Positions 25,628-34,486 of a DNA stretch of 64,000 bases are shown piece by piece. Source of the stretch: Steroidobacteraceae bacterium. Lineage in GTDB: Bacteria > Pseudomonadota > Gammaproteobacteria > Steroidobacterales > Steroidobacteraceae. Below the pieces are notes generated by a model. It ran no database searches. It saw only the letters and a program-made list of their open reading frames with translations, and was not told where the DNA came from. The translations under genes were made by a program, and so were the position numbers. The stretch is taken from contig JABAQN010000056.1 in assembly GCA_019187495.1 (NCBI GenBank), forward strand, positions 30,439-94,438. The letters run 5' to 3'. Every line of letters starts with the position of its first letter. The first letter of the stretch is position 1.

Positions 25628-26139
25628 GGGAAAGCTCCTCGAGCAGACGAAAAGAGGACTCCGATGCCCGCCATGGTAGCGCAACACGATCGAGGCCCCA
25701 TGATCAGTTCGTCGCCGTCGGCGGCATGTCGTCGACGATCGATCCGCGATTCCGCGCGATCAGTTCCGACAGGGATGCCCTTGCAGCGGCTGGCGATTCT
25801 CACATTTCCGCCAATGTTGATCGAGTGGCTTCGTCGATGCGCAGCCGCCCGGCATGTACTTCGAGCGGTTGACCGGCGCAATCACGCACCTCGCCGAACC
25901 GGCGGCGCCCCGCCCTGGATCGGCTTCCGGGCAGCTCGCCGATCTTGCCGCTCACCGCGCGCATGGCCACCCCGGGCGAGCGGGCTGTTCGTGAGCGCAG
26001 GCAAATGGTTGTCCCGGCACCCGCTTCTCCCGGAGCCTTGTCTTTGTTGCACGCGGTGCGCACGCCTGTGGCAAGATGATGCTGCCTCTTGAAAAGTGAC
26101 AAGTGTCGCGTGAAACAGAGGATATGGAGCGTGCCGAAT
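25628..26139. other. Intergenic region, no supported gene
   Basis: About 510 bp between the divergent amidohydrolase and four-repeat lipoprotein genes. Frames here are short, arginine-rich and without family features. It presumably carries the two promoters; none could be defined by eye. Confidence 0.5.
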
Positions 26140-28191
26140 ATGGTTGATCGCTCGATCCTGCGTTGGCTGACGATTGCCTGCCTCATGCTCATGACGGCTT
26201 GTGGCGGAGGCGGGTCAGGGTCGAACCCGTCACCGCCTTCGGCTCCGGCTCCGGCCCCCGCTCCGCTTCCGCCTCCGCCACCGCCTCCTCCACCTGCAGG
26301 GCAGCCGAGTTTCATCCAGCTTGAAAGCGACGCCGGTGACTATATTGGCGGCGGGCTGGACTACAACTACACGAAGGCCAATGCCGAGATCCTGGTCACG
26401 GCGGATCGCGCACTCTTGACCATTCAGATCGCCGGTGATGAATCGTGGTCAGGAGATTTCCAGCTACCTGACTCCTACAGCGAACTGCAACCAGGCTCCT
26501 TCAGCAACCTCGGGGGATACCCGGCCCACGATCCGGCAGTTGGAGGATTGCGCTGGAGTGGCGAGGGGCGCGGCTGCAGTGGGGTCGAGGGCTGGGTCAT
26601 CATCGACAGCGTTTCATACGACGGCGCGACCCTGACCGCGATCGATCTGCAATTCGAGCAACGTTGCCCGGGCAGGACAGCCGCGCTGCACGGCCGGATA
26701 CACTGGGACGCGAGTGACACGACGAGCCCGCCGGGCCCGGTCGTGCCGCCACCGGCGGGACTTTGGAAACCCGCGGCAGGCGTCACGCCGGCGTCCGGCA
26801 ACTTCATCTACCTCGAAAGCCAGCCGGGCGACTACATCGGTGCCGGCGGGAACTATCTCTATACGTTGACGGATTCCCTGATCACGGTGTTCGAAGCGCG
26901 AGGTCGACTGTCGGTTTCGGTCAGCGGCAATGAAGGCTGGAGCGGGGATTTCAGGGGCATGATGTGGCTGAGCCGCCTCGAGCCCGGCTATTACGGCGAT
27001 CTCCGGCGCTTCCCGTTTCACAATCCTGTCAAAGGCGGGCTGAGCTGGTCCGGCGAAGGACGCGGCTGCAACGCGATCTCCGGATGGTTCGTCGTCGACA
27101 ACGTGACCTACGATGGCGAATCGCTCGCCACGATCGACCTGCGATTCGAGCAGCATTGCGAAGGCGGCGGGCCCGCACTGCACGGCGCGATCCACTGGGA
27201 CGCCACTGACTCGGCCGTCCCGCCCGGTCCGGTCGAGCCACCACCCGCGGGCCTATGGCAGCCAGCTGCGGGCAATACTCCCGCCACCGGCAACTACGTG
27301 TATCTGGAAAGCGAGCCGGGTGACTTCATCGGTCTGGGTGAACACTATCTCTATACGCTCGCGGACAGCGTGATCTCGGCGAGTTCGACCGGGGCGAGTC
27401 TCCGGGTCTCCGTCACCGGGGATGAACGCTGGACAGGCGACTTCCGGGGAATGAACTCGTTGGGCCGCCTGGAGGTGGGGTACTACGGCGAGCTCCAACG
27501 CTATCCGTTCCACAACCCCGCCAAAGGCGGTATGAGCTGGATCGGTGAGGGGCGTGCCTGCAATGAGCTGACCGGCTGGTTGGTCGTCGACAACGTCACC
27601 TACGATGGATCGACACTGCTCGCATTCGACCTGCGCTTCGAGCAACATTGCGAAGGCGGCGGGCCGGCACTGCACGGCGCGATCCATTGGGACGTCAATG
27701 ATGCAACGGTGCCGCCAGGCCCGATCGCGCCTCCGCCGGCGGGATTGTGGCAGCCGGCAGACGGCGTGACGCCGGCATCGGGCAATTTCGTTTACCTGGA
27801 AAGCCAGCCTGGCGAGTACATCGGCGCCGGCGGCAGCTACCTTTACACACCAATGGACAGCCAGATCACTGTCAACTCGACCGCGGCATGGCTCAATATC
27901 TCGATCAGGGGCGATGAAGACTGGAGCGGCGACTTCCAGGGCATGAATACGTTGAGCCGCCTGGAGGCAGGCTACTACGGCGACCTAAAGCGCCATCCGT
28001 TCCACAACCCCGTCAAAGGCGGGCTGACCTGGGTCGGCAAAGGTCGCGGCTGCAACAGGCTGGCCGGCTGGTTCGTCGTCGACAGCGTCACCTACGATGG
28101 GTCGACGCTGACCGCGATCGACCTGCGCTTCGAACAATACTGCGACGGCAGGGCGCCCGCGCTGTACGGCGCGATTCACTGGAGTCAATAG
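26140..28191 (+). CDS. Lipoprotein made of four tandem 164-residue repeats
   Basis: A 683-residue lipoprotein of unknown function. The signal ILRWLTIACLMLMTAC gives a plausible lipobox cysteine. A GGGGSGSNPS stretch and a proline run form a flexible tether of about 35 residues, then four repeats follow. Each repeat has an opening YLES.PGDYIG, a core WSGDF.GM..LSRLE.GYYG, a conserved PFHNP.KGGL.W.GEGRGCN with a cysteine, GWFVVD.VTYDG, and an end RFEQHCEGGGPALHG plus AIHWD. Proline-rich linkers (VPPGPVEPPPAGLW) join them. The conserved cysteines (about 45 residues apart in each repeat) may pair. The first repeat is the most diverged. The modular form suggests a cell-surface binding protein (inference). 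ATG 26140 has GGAG 10 nt upstream. Confidence 0.85.
   Translation: MVDRSILRWLTIACLMLMTACGGGGSGSNPSPPSAPAPAPAPLPPPPPPPPPAGQPSFIQLESDAGDYIGGGLDYNYTKANAEILVTADRALLTIQIAGDESWSGDFQLPDSYSELQPGSFSNLGGYPAHDPAVGGLRWSGEGRGCSGVEGWVIIDSVSYDGATLTAIDLQFEQRCPGRTAALHGRIHWDASDTTSPPGPVVPPPAGLWKPAAGVTPASGNFIYLESQPGDYIGAGGNYLYTLTDSLITVFEARGRLSVSVSGNEGWSGDFRGMMWLSRLEPGYYGDLRRFPFHNPVKGGLSWSGEGRGCNAISGWFVVDNVTYDGESLATIDLRFEQHCEGGGPALHGAIHWDATDSAVPPGPVEPPPAGLWQPAAGNTPATGNYVYLESEPGDFIGLGEHYLYTLADSVISASSTGASLRVSVTGDERWTGDFRGMNSLGRLEVGYYGELQRYPFHNPAKGGMSWIGEGRACNELTGWLVVDNVTYDGSTLLAFDLRFEQHCEGGGPALHGAIHWDVNDATVPPGPIAPPPAGLWQPADGVTPASGNFVYLESQPGEYIGAGGSYLYTPMDSQITVNSTAAWLNISIRGDEDWSGDFQGMNTLSRLEAGYYGDLKRHPFHNPVKGGLTWVGKGRGCNRLAGWFVVDSVTYDGSTLTAIDLRFEQYCDGRAPALYGAIHWSQ
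26308..28188 (+). repeat. Four in-frame tandem repeats with a 492-bp period
   Basis: Equivalent codons at the start of the repeats fall at 26308, 26800, 27292 and 27784, a constant 492-bp step (164 codons); the last unit lacks the linker. Repeats 2-4 are clearly closer to each other than to repeat 1. Confidence 0.9.
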
Positions 28192-28410
28192 CCGGCGTGA
28201 TGATCCTCGAATGCCGCTAACCGATTGCGGAATCTTGGTGACCGGGATTTGAGTCTACTATTTGCAAGCGCCGCAGAGAGCGCGGCGCCTCAACTCCGCC
28301 TACCTGCTCAACTCTCCCGGGTGCGCCTGACGCAGCCAAAAACCCGAAGCACCCGTAGAATTGGACGCAAACCATTGCAAATGAATGGAGAGACAGGACC
28401 TAATCCGATC

Positions 28411-28794
28411 ATGACCAGCCCAATTGCAGACCCCGAACGCGCGGCGCATGCCGCCCGCCTGGACGCCCTGGCCACGCGCCTCAAAGAGGAGATCCGCACC
28501 ACGCTGCTGCGCGTGGACGCCGATCGCTATGCCCTGCTCGCCGGCCAGATGGTGCGCGACACCAAGGACCAGGCGATTGCCCAGACAGTGCTCGAAACGG
28601 GCGTGGCCGAAATCGAGCGTGACGCGCGTGAACTGGCGGACGTGGAGCAGGCCCGGCAGCGTCTGGCTGCCGGCCGCTACGGGCGCTGCGTGGAATGCGA
28701 CACCGTCATCCCCGAAGCGCGGCTCGAGGCATGGCCCACTGCCAAGCGCTGCCGGCCGTGCCAGGCGCAGCACGAACAGCGGCGGCGCGGCTGA
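28411..28794 (+). CDS. DksA/TraR-type C4 zinc-finger protein
   Basis: A 127-residue cytoplasmic protein with an N-terminal coiled-coil-like helical part and a C-terminal four-cysteine zinc finger (YGRCVECDTVIPEARLEAWP, then RCRPCQAQHEQ). Members bind RNA polymerase through the secondary channel and tune transcription with ppGpp. The coiled-coil tip does not obviously show the DxxDxA of E. coli DksA, so it is a short DksA-like paralogue rather than the main DksA. The start is chosen at ATG 28411; ATG 28381 is also possible. Confidence 0.8.
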   Translation: MTSPIADPERAAHAARLDALATRLKEEIRTTLLRVDADRYALLAGQMVRDTKDQAIAQTVLETGVAEIERDARELADVEQARQRLAAGRYGRCVECDTVIPEARLEAWPTAKRCRPCQAQHEQRRRG

Positions 28795-28817
28795 TCCTGC
28801 GCCTTCTCCCCGGCCGC

Positions 28818-29981
28818 GTGCTCCGCCGCATGCCGGTGCTGCTCGCCGGAGCCATGCTGCCTCTCGCCGACGCGGCAGCCGCTGCGCCAGCGACGGGGAT
28901 ATCGCCGCAGACGCTGAGTCACTTCCGGCTGCTGGAGCAGGCGTTGCCGCGCTACGAAGAGCTGGCGCGCCGTCCGGCGCTGACCGCGCTGCCGCCGCTT
29001 CCTGCGAAATCGCTGAAGCCCGGCGAGCCCTACTCTGGTGCGGCCCGGCTGCGGGAACTGCTCACCGCGCTCGGCGACCTGCCAGCCGACCCGGTCGCAC
29101 CCGTGGCCGCAGATGACACGCTCGACGAGAGCCTGGTTGCCGCACTCGAGGTCTTCCAGGAGCGCCACGGACTGGACGTCGACGGTGTACTGGGACGCGA
29201 CACCTGGCAGGCACTGACGACGCCACTGATGCAACGCGTACGACAGATCCAGAGCACACTCCGGCGCTGGCGCGAGCTGCCACCCAACCCCTACCGGCGC
29301 GCCATCTTCATCAACATTCCGCGTTTTCGGTTGTATGCGCTACCGGACATGGCCAGCGCCGAAGCCGCGCTGCTGCAGATCGACGTTGTGGTGGGTAGTG
29401 CGGTGCGGAACATGCACACGCCCACCTTCGCGGCAGACCTGACGCACGTGATCTTCCGACCGTACTGGGACGTGCCACAAGGCATCGCACGCCGCGAACT
29501 GCTGCCCAAGGCGCGTCGCGATGCCGGGTATCTCGATCGCAATCACTACGAGATCCTCGACGGGGCGGGCCGGCGGCTGCCTCACGACGCGGCATCACTG
29601 GCTGCCGTGGAGGCTGGCAGCGCCCGCATCCGGCAGCGCCCCGGTCCGGACAATGCGCTCGGCGGCGTGAAGTTCGTGATGCCGAACCCGCACAACGTGT
29701 ATCTGCACGACACGCCCGCGCGCGACCTGTTCACACACACCCGGCGCGCCTACAGCCATGGCTGCATCCGCGTCAGCGATCCCGCGGCGCTCGCGCGCTT
29801 CGTGCTGCAGGACGATCCGCAGTGGACACCCGAACGCATCGCCGCGGCGATGCAGGGCAATGCGCCGCTGCGCGTGGACCTGCGTGAACCGGTTCGCGTG
29901 TATCTGGTGTACGGCACGGCCATCGCCCGCGAGGACGGCAGCGTGCTGTTCCTGCAGGATCTCTACGGCCTCGAGCCCTAG
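28818..29981 (+). CDS. L,D-transpeptidase, YcbB/LdtD type
   Basis: A periplasmic peptidoglycan cross-linking enzyme of about 387 residues that forms 3-3 (mDAP-mDAP) bridges. It has a signal-like N-terminus (LLAGAMLPLADAAAAAPA), a peptidoglycan-binding helix region (VAALEVFQERHGLDVDGVLG), and a YkuD catalytic domain with the nucleophile cysteine in YSHGCIRVSD. NPHNVYLHDTPARDLF is the usual active-site approach. GTG 28818 gives a basic signal start; ATG 28830 is an alternative. It begins just after the DksA-like gene and ends with a 4-bp tail-to-tail overlap with a MepK-like gene, its functional counterpart. Confidence 0.9.
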   Translation: MLRRMPVLLAGAMLPLADAAAAAPATGISPQTLSHFRLLEQALPRYEELARRPALTALPPLPAKSLKPGEPYSGAARLRELLTALGDLPADPVAPVAADDTLDESLVAALEVFQERHGLDVDGVLGRDTWQALTTPLMQRVRQIQSTLRRWRELPPNPYRRAIFINIPRFRLYALPDMASAEAALLQIDVVVGSAVRNMHTPTFAADLTHVIFRPYWDVPQGIARRELLPKARRDAGYLDRNHYEILDGAGRRLPHDAASLAAVEAGSARIRQRPGPDNALGGVKFVMPNPHNVYLHDTPARDLFTHTRRAYSHGCIRVSDPAALARFVLQDDPQWTPERIAAAMQGNAPLRVDLREPVRVYLVYGTAIAREDGSVLFLQDLYGLEP

Positions 29982-30568
29982 CCGCTCCACGTGCGCACCC
30001 GGCCGGTGTCCAGGTGCACGAAATCCGACTTCGCGTAATAGCCCACGCCACCGGCGCCCATGTCGAGGGCGAGGTCGCGCAGCCGCGCGCAATCGACACC
30101 GGGAAGACGCACGTCGATCGCGCGGCCTTCCATGTGCAGGCTGCGCCTCGCCACGCCGCTGCTGGCCGCCCTGAGGCGCGCGTTGGTCGCCGGCGAGCGG
30201 TAGCCGGAGATGATCTCGTAGCGGGGCGCACACCCGGCGCAACTTGCGAGCGCATGCAGCTGGTCGAAGAGGCGCGGATCGATGGGTGACACATCGCCGG
30301 TGCGGTGGTCGCGCAGCAGGCGATACAGGCGCTCGAGCGCGTCCGGAACGTACCGGCCGGCCGAGAAGTAGCGCACGCTCAGCCGTTCACCCGTGTGCGT
30401 GCTGACGAGACTGAGCGTACGCGGCGCGGCCAGGCCTTCCCGCAGCCCGTCGCCAGCGCGGGCCAGCGTATCCCTCAGTCCGAGCGACAGGGCGGCCGGC
30501 CCCACGGCGAGCCACCGCAGCAGGCGGCGGCGGCGGAGATCGACTTCAGGCGCAAGAGCCGGGGACAT
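29978..30568 (-). CDS. MepK-like (YcbK, DUF882) murein endopeptidase
   Basis: A 196-residue exported zinc peptidase of the M15/DUF882 group. A twin-arginine-like start (LRRRRLLRWLAVGPAALSLG) is followed by the metal-binding SLHMEGRAIDVRLPG and the C-terminal FVHLDTGRVRTW. E. coli MepK cuts 3-3 cross-links made by LdtD and is exported by Tat, so function and export route agree with the neighbouring L,D-transpeptidase gene. The two genes are convergent here rather than co-directional as in E. coli. Confidence 0.88.
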   Translation of the reverse strand: MSPALAPEVDLRRRRLLRWLAVGPAALSLGLRDTLARAGDGLREGLAAPRTLSLVSTHTGERLSVRYFSAGRYVPDALERLYRLLRDHRTGDVSPIDPRLFDQLHALASCAGCAPRYEIISGYRSPATNARLRAASSGVARRSLHMEGRAIDVRLPGVDCARLRDLALDMGAGGVGYYAKSDFVHLDTGRVRTWSG

Positions 30569-30709
30569 GAGGGAGAAGTCTGTGGCAGCCGGGTGGGCCT
30601 GGCAAGGATCGATTTCACAGCGTGCCGCGGCAAGTGGCAGCCGCGTTCCGGATGCGGGAGCGGACTGGCATCATGCTCCTTGGTGAGCCTTCGACGTGCG
30701 GGGTGTTGC

Positions 30710-31165
30710 ATGCGCAAGTACGAGACCGGCCGGTTGTTCTTCATCGTACTCGGCCTCGGGCTGTGGCTGCTGTGCCTCTGGCTGCTCGCCGGGGATGACG
30801 GCGGCCGGGAGCGCGAGATCTTCGGCTGGTCGGTCGGCTTCATGGCGCTGATGGCCACCACGCACGCGCTGCTGTTTGCGAAGTACGGGCAGCGAAAGGC
30901 GCTCGAAGCCGACTGGTTGCGCAGAAATGGCAGGCCGCTGCAGGCCGAGGTGGTCAAGATCAGCCGCAGCGGGCATCACAGCGAATGGCGGATCAAGGCG
31001 CGCTGCGTGGATGAGCGCGGCAATGTGACCAGGTACAAGAGCCACTTGCTGAACGGCAACCCGGGGAAGAAATTCCGGATCGGCGACCCGATCACGGTGT
31101 ACGTCGATCCCGCCGACCCGAAGCGTTACTGGATGGACAGCGGGATCGAAGCGGAGAATCTTTGA
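30710..31165 (+). CDS. DUF3592-like membrane protein
   Basis: A 151-residue protein with two N-terminal transmembrane helices (LFFIVLGLGLWLLCLWLLAG and FGWSVGFMALMATTHALLF) and a soluble C-terminal domain with AEVVKISRSGHHSEWRIKAR and ITVYVDPADPKRYWMD, the usual ending of DUF3592 proteins. Function is unknown. It is divergent from the MepK-like gene. Downstream, 31166-31316 shows no gene. Confidence 0.7.
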   Translation: MRKYETGRLFFIVLGLGLWLLCLWLLAGDDGGREREIFGWSVGFMALMATTHALLFAKYGQRKALEADWLRRNGRPLQAEVVKISRSGHHSEWRIKARCVDERGNVTRYKSHLLNGNPGKKFRIGDPITVYVDPADPKRYWMDSGIEAENL

Positions 31166-31316
31166 GCCGGGCACCTTGGCCGCGGCGCGTGAGCGAGCGC
31201 ATGAGCTCGGTCCAGAGATGCACCGACGAAGCGCGCGAAGGTGAGGCGCAGGCCGAACGGTTCGTCGAGCCGCAACTGCGCAAGTCGCCCTGGCCCGAGA
31301 ACCGTATCCTGCGGCG

Positions 31317-32861
31317 TCAGGCGCGCACGGGACCTGCGACGCCGTCCTCGACCACGAAAGTTGCGAGGGTCTTGCGTGCGGTGTCACGCGTATCGGTACG
31401 CTCCATCGCGACGAGGTCGGTCTCGAGGCGCTTCGGCGTGAGGGCAAGGCGCAGGTAACCGCGTGAAGCGCTGGTGCCGAAAAGGAGATTCGGGTTCTCG
31501 CGCCTGAAACCCTCGATGCGCTCTTCGGGCATGCCCTGCGAGGAGATCGAGGTGGTGACGAATTCCGAGGCGAGCATCCGGGTCGAGAGGTCGTCGGAGG
31601 TCGCATTGATGCCGCCGACGAGGAAGCTGTGGATGTCGCCGCTCAGGATCACCGGATTCGTCGTCTCGCGACGCGTGAAGGTGTCGAGCAGCCGCTGGCG
31701 CGCGGCCGGATAACCATTCCACGCATCGGGCCAGTAGCGCCGCCCCGGCCCGGGCTGCTCGTCGATGTGGCTCATCACGACGCCCTGCGCGACGAAACTC
31801 CATCGGGTGCGGTTCGTCGCGAGCTGGGTGTCGAACCAGCGCTCCTGGCGTTCGCCGAGCATCGTTTCCCCGTCCGAGCCCCGAGTCCGGCAATCCGCCA
31901 GCACCTTGTACCGCTCGGGCGGCGGGGGACAGCGCCACACCGAACGGTACTGGCGGGTATCGAGCAGGATCAGGTTCGCGAGGTCGCCGAAACGCACGCC
32001 CGTGTGCAGTCGCAGGCCCGCGCCGAAAGGCATGGCCCGGCGCGGCAGCGGCTGGTGTTCGTAATACGCCCGATAGGCTGCGGCACGCCGTTCGTGGAAC
32101 CAGGCGGGGTCGTCCCCGTTGATCGAGTGATCACCCGCGTGGTCGTTCTCGACTTCGTGGTCGTCCCAGGTGACGAACCACGGGTAGGCCGCGTGGGCCG
32201 CACGCAGGTCGGGGTCCTGCTTGTAGAGCGCGTACTGCGCGCGGTAGTCGTCGAGCGTGTACACCTCGCGCTGCGGGTGCTGGCGCACGAAGGGCGCGAC
32301 GCCCCAGCTTTCTTCGTAGATGTAGTCGCCGACGTGCACGATGAAATCGAGGTCGTCGTCGAGCATGTGGCGGTAGGCGCCGTAGTAGCCGTGCTCGTAC
32401 TGCTGGCAGGACGCGACCGCGAAACGCAGGCGATCGAGGGCGGCGCCCGCGGCGGGCGCCGTGCGCGTGCGGCCGATGGGGCTCTGCACGCCGCCGGCGG
32501 TGAAGCGATACCAGTAGGTGCGGCCCGGATCGAGGCGGATGATCTCGACGTGGATGGAGTAGGCCCAGTCGGGTGTCGCGTAGGCCGTGCCCGAGCGCAC
32601 GACCTTCTGCAGCCGCTCGTCCTCGGCGAGCACCCAGTCGACGGGGATGAACGGCGCGGTCAGCCCCCCGAGCGGGGCGAGCGGCTCGGGCGCGAGGCGC
32701 GTCCAGAGCACCACCCGGTCCGCCGTCGGTTCGCCCGAGGCGATGCCCAGCGTGAACGGGTCGTCGCGGAATTTCGTCGGCGCGGCGCCTGCCGCGCGCG
32801 TGCGTGTCGTGGCGAGAAGGCCCGTCGCAAGGGCGGTGCGGATGAGCTGGCGGCGGTTCAT
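31317..32861 (-). CDS. phoD: Alkaline phosphatase D (PhoD) family phosphodiesterase
   Basis: A 514-residue Tat-exported PhoD-type phosphatase/phosphodiesterase. The NRRQLIRTALATGLLATT signal is followed by a PhoD N-terminal domain (FTLGIASGEPTADRVVLWTR) and the metallophosphatase core: FAVASCQQYEHG with the conserved cysteine, DFIVHVGDYIYEESWG, FVTWDDHEVENDHAG and VILSGDIHSFLVGG. ATG 32861 has GGGGAG 9 nt upstream. It releases phosphate from monoesters and diesters (family knowledge). No Pho box could be identified with confidence. Confidence 0.92.
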   Translation of the reverse strand: MNRRQLIRTALATGLLATTRTRAAGAAPTKFRDDPFTLGIASGEPTADRVVLWTRLAPEPLAPLGGLTAPFIPVDWVLAEDERLQKVVRSGTAYATPDWAYSIHVEIIRLDPGRTYWYRFTAGGVQSPIGRTRTAPAAGAALDRLRFAVASCQQYEHGYYGAYRHMLDDDLDFIVHVGDYIYEESWGVAPFVRQHPQREVYTLDDYRAQYALYKQDPDLRAAHAAYPWFVTWDDHEVENDHAGDHSINGDDPAWFHERRAAAYRAYYEHQPLPRRAMPFGAGLRLHTGVRFGDLANLILLDTRQYRSVWRCPPPPERYKVLADCRTRGSDGETMLGERQERWFDTQLATNRTRWSFVAQGVVMSHIDEQPGPGRRYWPDAWNGYPAARQRLLDTFTRRETTNPVILSGDIHSFLVGGINATSDDLSTRMLASEFVTTSISSQGMPEERIEGFRRENPNLLFGTSASRGYLRLALTPKRLETDLVAMERTDTRDTARKTLATFVVEDGVAGPVRA

Positions 32862-33103
32862 CGTCACAGTCTCCCCTCTTTCCGTGAACCCGTTATTGCA
32901 TCGTAGCGCGCGCGGGCGGCTGGTGAGCGACCTCCTCTGCAGATCCTTTCACTTACCGAAAAGACCGATCTGCCTGAACTGCCCGAGCCACCCCTGATTT
33001 CGGCAATGACGACTGGTCATACGGTGTCGAGGGAAAGTATCGCTCTTGCACCACTTCGCGGGACGCCAGCATGTCGCACGACGCGCAGGCTTGAACGGCG
33101 TGC

Positions 33104-34486
33104 TCAAAAGCAGTGGCGCTCGCCCTCGGGGAACAACGCACCCCGCTCGAGCAGGTGCAGGTTGACGCGCGGGCGGAAATCATCCGGATCGAGCGCGGCA
33201 GCACGCTCGAACATCCGCCGCGCCTCCGTGTCGCGGCACGCGAGCGCGTAGGCGTGGCCGAGGTTGTTGAGGACGCGCGCCTTGCGGGGCGAGAGCGCCG
33301 CTGTCGCTTCCCAGAAGGCAATCTCCGTTCGATAGGCCGCATTGCGCGCCCACGTGGCCTGCGCGAGTGCGCCCGACATTATCAATGCCGTCACCGCAGC
33401 GAGCACCGTCACCGCACCATGCGGCAGATGCAGGCGTCGCAGCAGTTGCCAGCCGCAGATGACAAGGAGCCATGCCGGGCCGACCAGTGCCAGGTAGAGT
33501 TGCCGATCGTTGGCCGGATCCTCGCGCGGCAGCAACGAGTGCGTCGGCAGCAGCCAGATGAAGAACCACAACACACCGAAGGCGAGCGCGCCCTGGCGGC
33601 GACGCAACGCGATGGCGCTGGCGATCAGTCCAGCAAGAATCGCGAGGCGCAACGCGACGAAAGGGGCGAGCGCCGTAGGGAGTGGCAGATCCGGATCGGC
33701 GTTCATCCCGTGGAGGCGCAGCAGTTGCCCGGCGAGATAGGGCAGCGCCTCGGATTGCACGAGCAGGTTCTGCCATGGACTGCGCCGCACGAGGCTCTCG
33801 GCGAGCAGCTCGCGAAACGGCGCGATGGCGAGGAGCGCTGCGCCCAGCGCGACACCCACGAGCAGCAACGGCAACGCCGAGCGCCACGCCCGCGCATTCG
33901 TCGCGGATTCCGCGGGAGGAGACGTTGCCCACCAGAGCAGCATGGCGAGCGGCAGCACCACCGCCGCTTCCTTCGTCGCCACCGCCAACGCGAAGAAGAC
34001 CGCCGCCCACCAACGCGCGCCGCGCAGCCAGGCCGCAAGCGCCGCGAGCGCTCCGAGCGCGGAGAGCGCGCTCGAGCGGCCGGATATGTAGGTCACAGCC
34101 TCGGTCTGCGCCGGATGCAGCGCGAACACCAGCGCCGCGATGCCGGCGACGCCGAGCGCCGCGCGTTCGCCAAGGCCATGGCGTCGCGACAGGCGCTCCA
34201 GCAGCCACAGAACCAGCACCGCGTTGACCGCATGGATCGCGATGTTGAGAAGACGAAAGCCCCGCACGCCACCGCCCAACTCGTGGTTGAAGGCGTAGCT
34301 CAGCTTGAGTAACGGACGCATGCCGGGCATCGACGCGCACCAGGCAGCGAAGGACTGGACGCGCGTGTCGCGCACGATGACGAGGAAGTCGTCGTACTGG
34401 AAACTGGCTCCGAGCGCGGGCAGGTACACGACGCAAATCATGGTAACCAGCGCGACGGCCACGATCCGGCGCCACACTGGCTTCAT
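33104..34486 (-). CDS. TMTC-like multi-pass membrane protein with C-terminal TPR
   Basis: A 460-residue protein with about ten transmembrane helices and a short TPR tail (KARVLNNLGHAYALACRDTE, FERAAALDPDDFRPRVN). The N-terminal loop YLPALGASFQYDDFLVIVRD and RPLLKLSYAFNHELGG fit the GT-C glycosyltransferase-like TMTC family, whose animal members are O-mannosyltransferases; bacterial ones are poorly known. Its ATG overlaps the stop of the D,D-carboxypeptidase gene by 4 bp, implying coupled expression. Confidence 0.8.
   Translation of the reverse strand: MKPVWRRIVAVALVTMICVVYLPALGASFQYDDFLVIVRDTRVQSFAAWCASMPGMRPLLKLSYAFNHELGGGVRGFRLLNIAIHAVNAVLVLWLLERLSRRHGLGERAALGVAGIAALVFALHPAQTEAVTYISGRSSALSALGALAALAAWLRGARWWAAVFFALAVATKEAAVVLPLAMLLWWATSPPAESATNARAWRSALPLLLVGVALGAALLAIAPFRELLAESLVRRSPWQNLLVQSEALPYLAGQLLRLHGMNADPDLPLPTALAPFVALRLAILAGLIASAIALRRRQGALAFGVLWFFIWLLPTHSLLPREDPANDRQLYLALVGPAWLLVICGWQLLRRLHLPHGAVTVLAAVTALIMSGALAQATWARNAAYRTEIAFWEATAALSPRKARVLNNLGHAYALACRDTEARRMFERAAALDPDDFRPRVNLHLLERGALFPEGERHCF

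Noticed and set aside
25800..25961. Short minus-strand frame with EVRDCAGQPLEVHAGRLRID
   Set aside because: It could be a gene tail, but there is only one short stretch and no recognisable family.
26308..28188. CRISPR-like regular spacing
   Set aside because: The period is 492 bp and lies inside one reading frame: protein repeats, not CRISPR. The 14-bp repeat at 58317 has no spacers either.
28260..28290. GCGCCGC...GCGGCGC hairpin after the four-repeat lipoprotein
   Set aside because: It has no following T-run, and short GC hairpins are common here, so it is not called a terminator.
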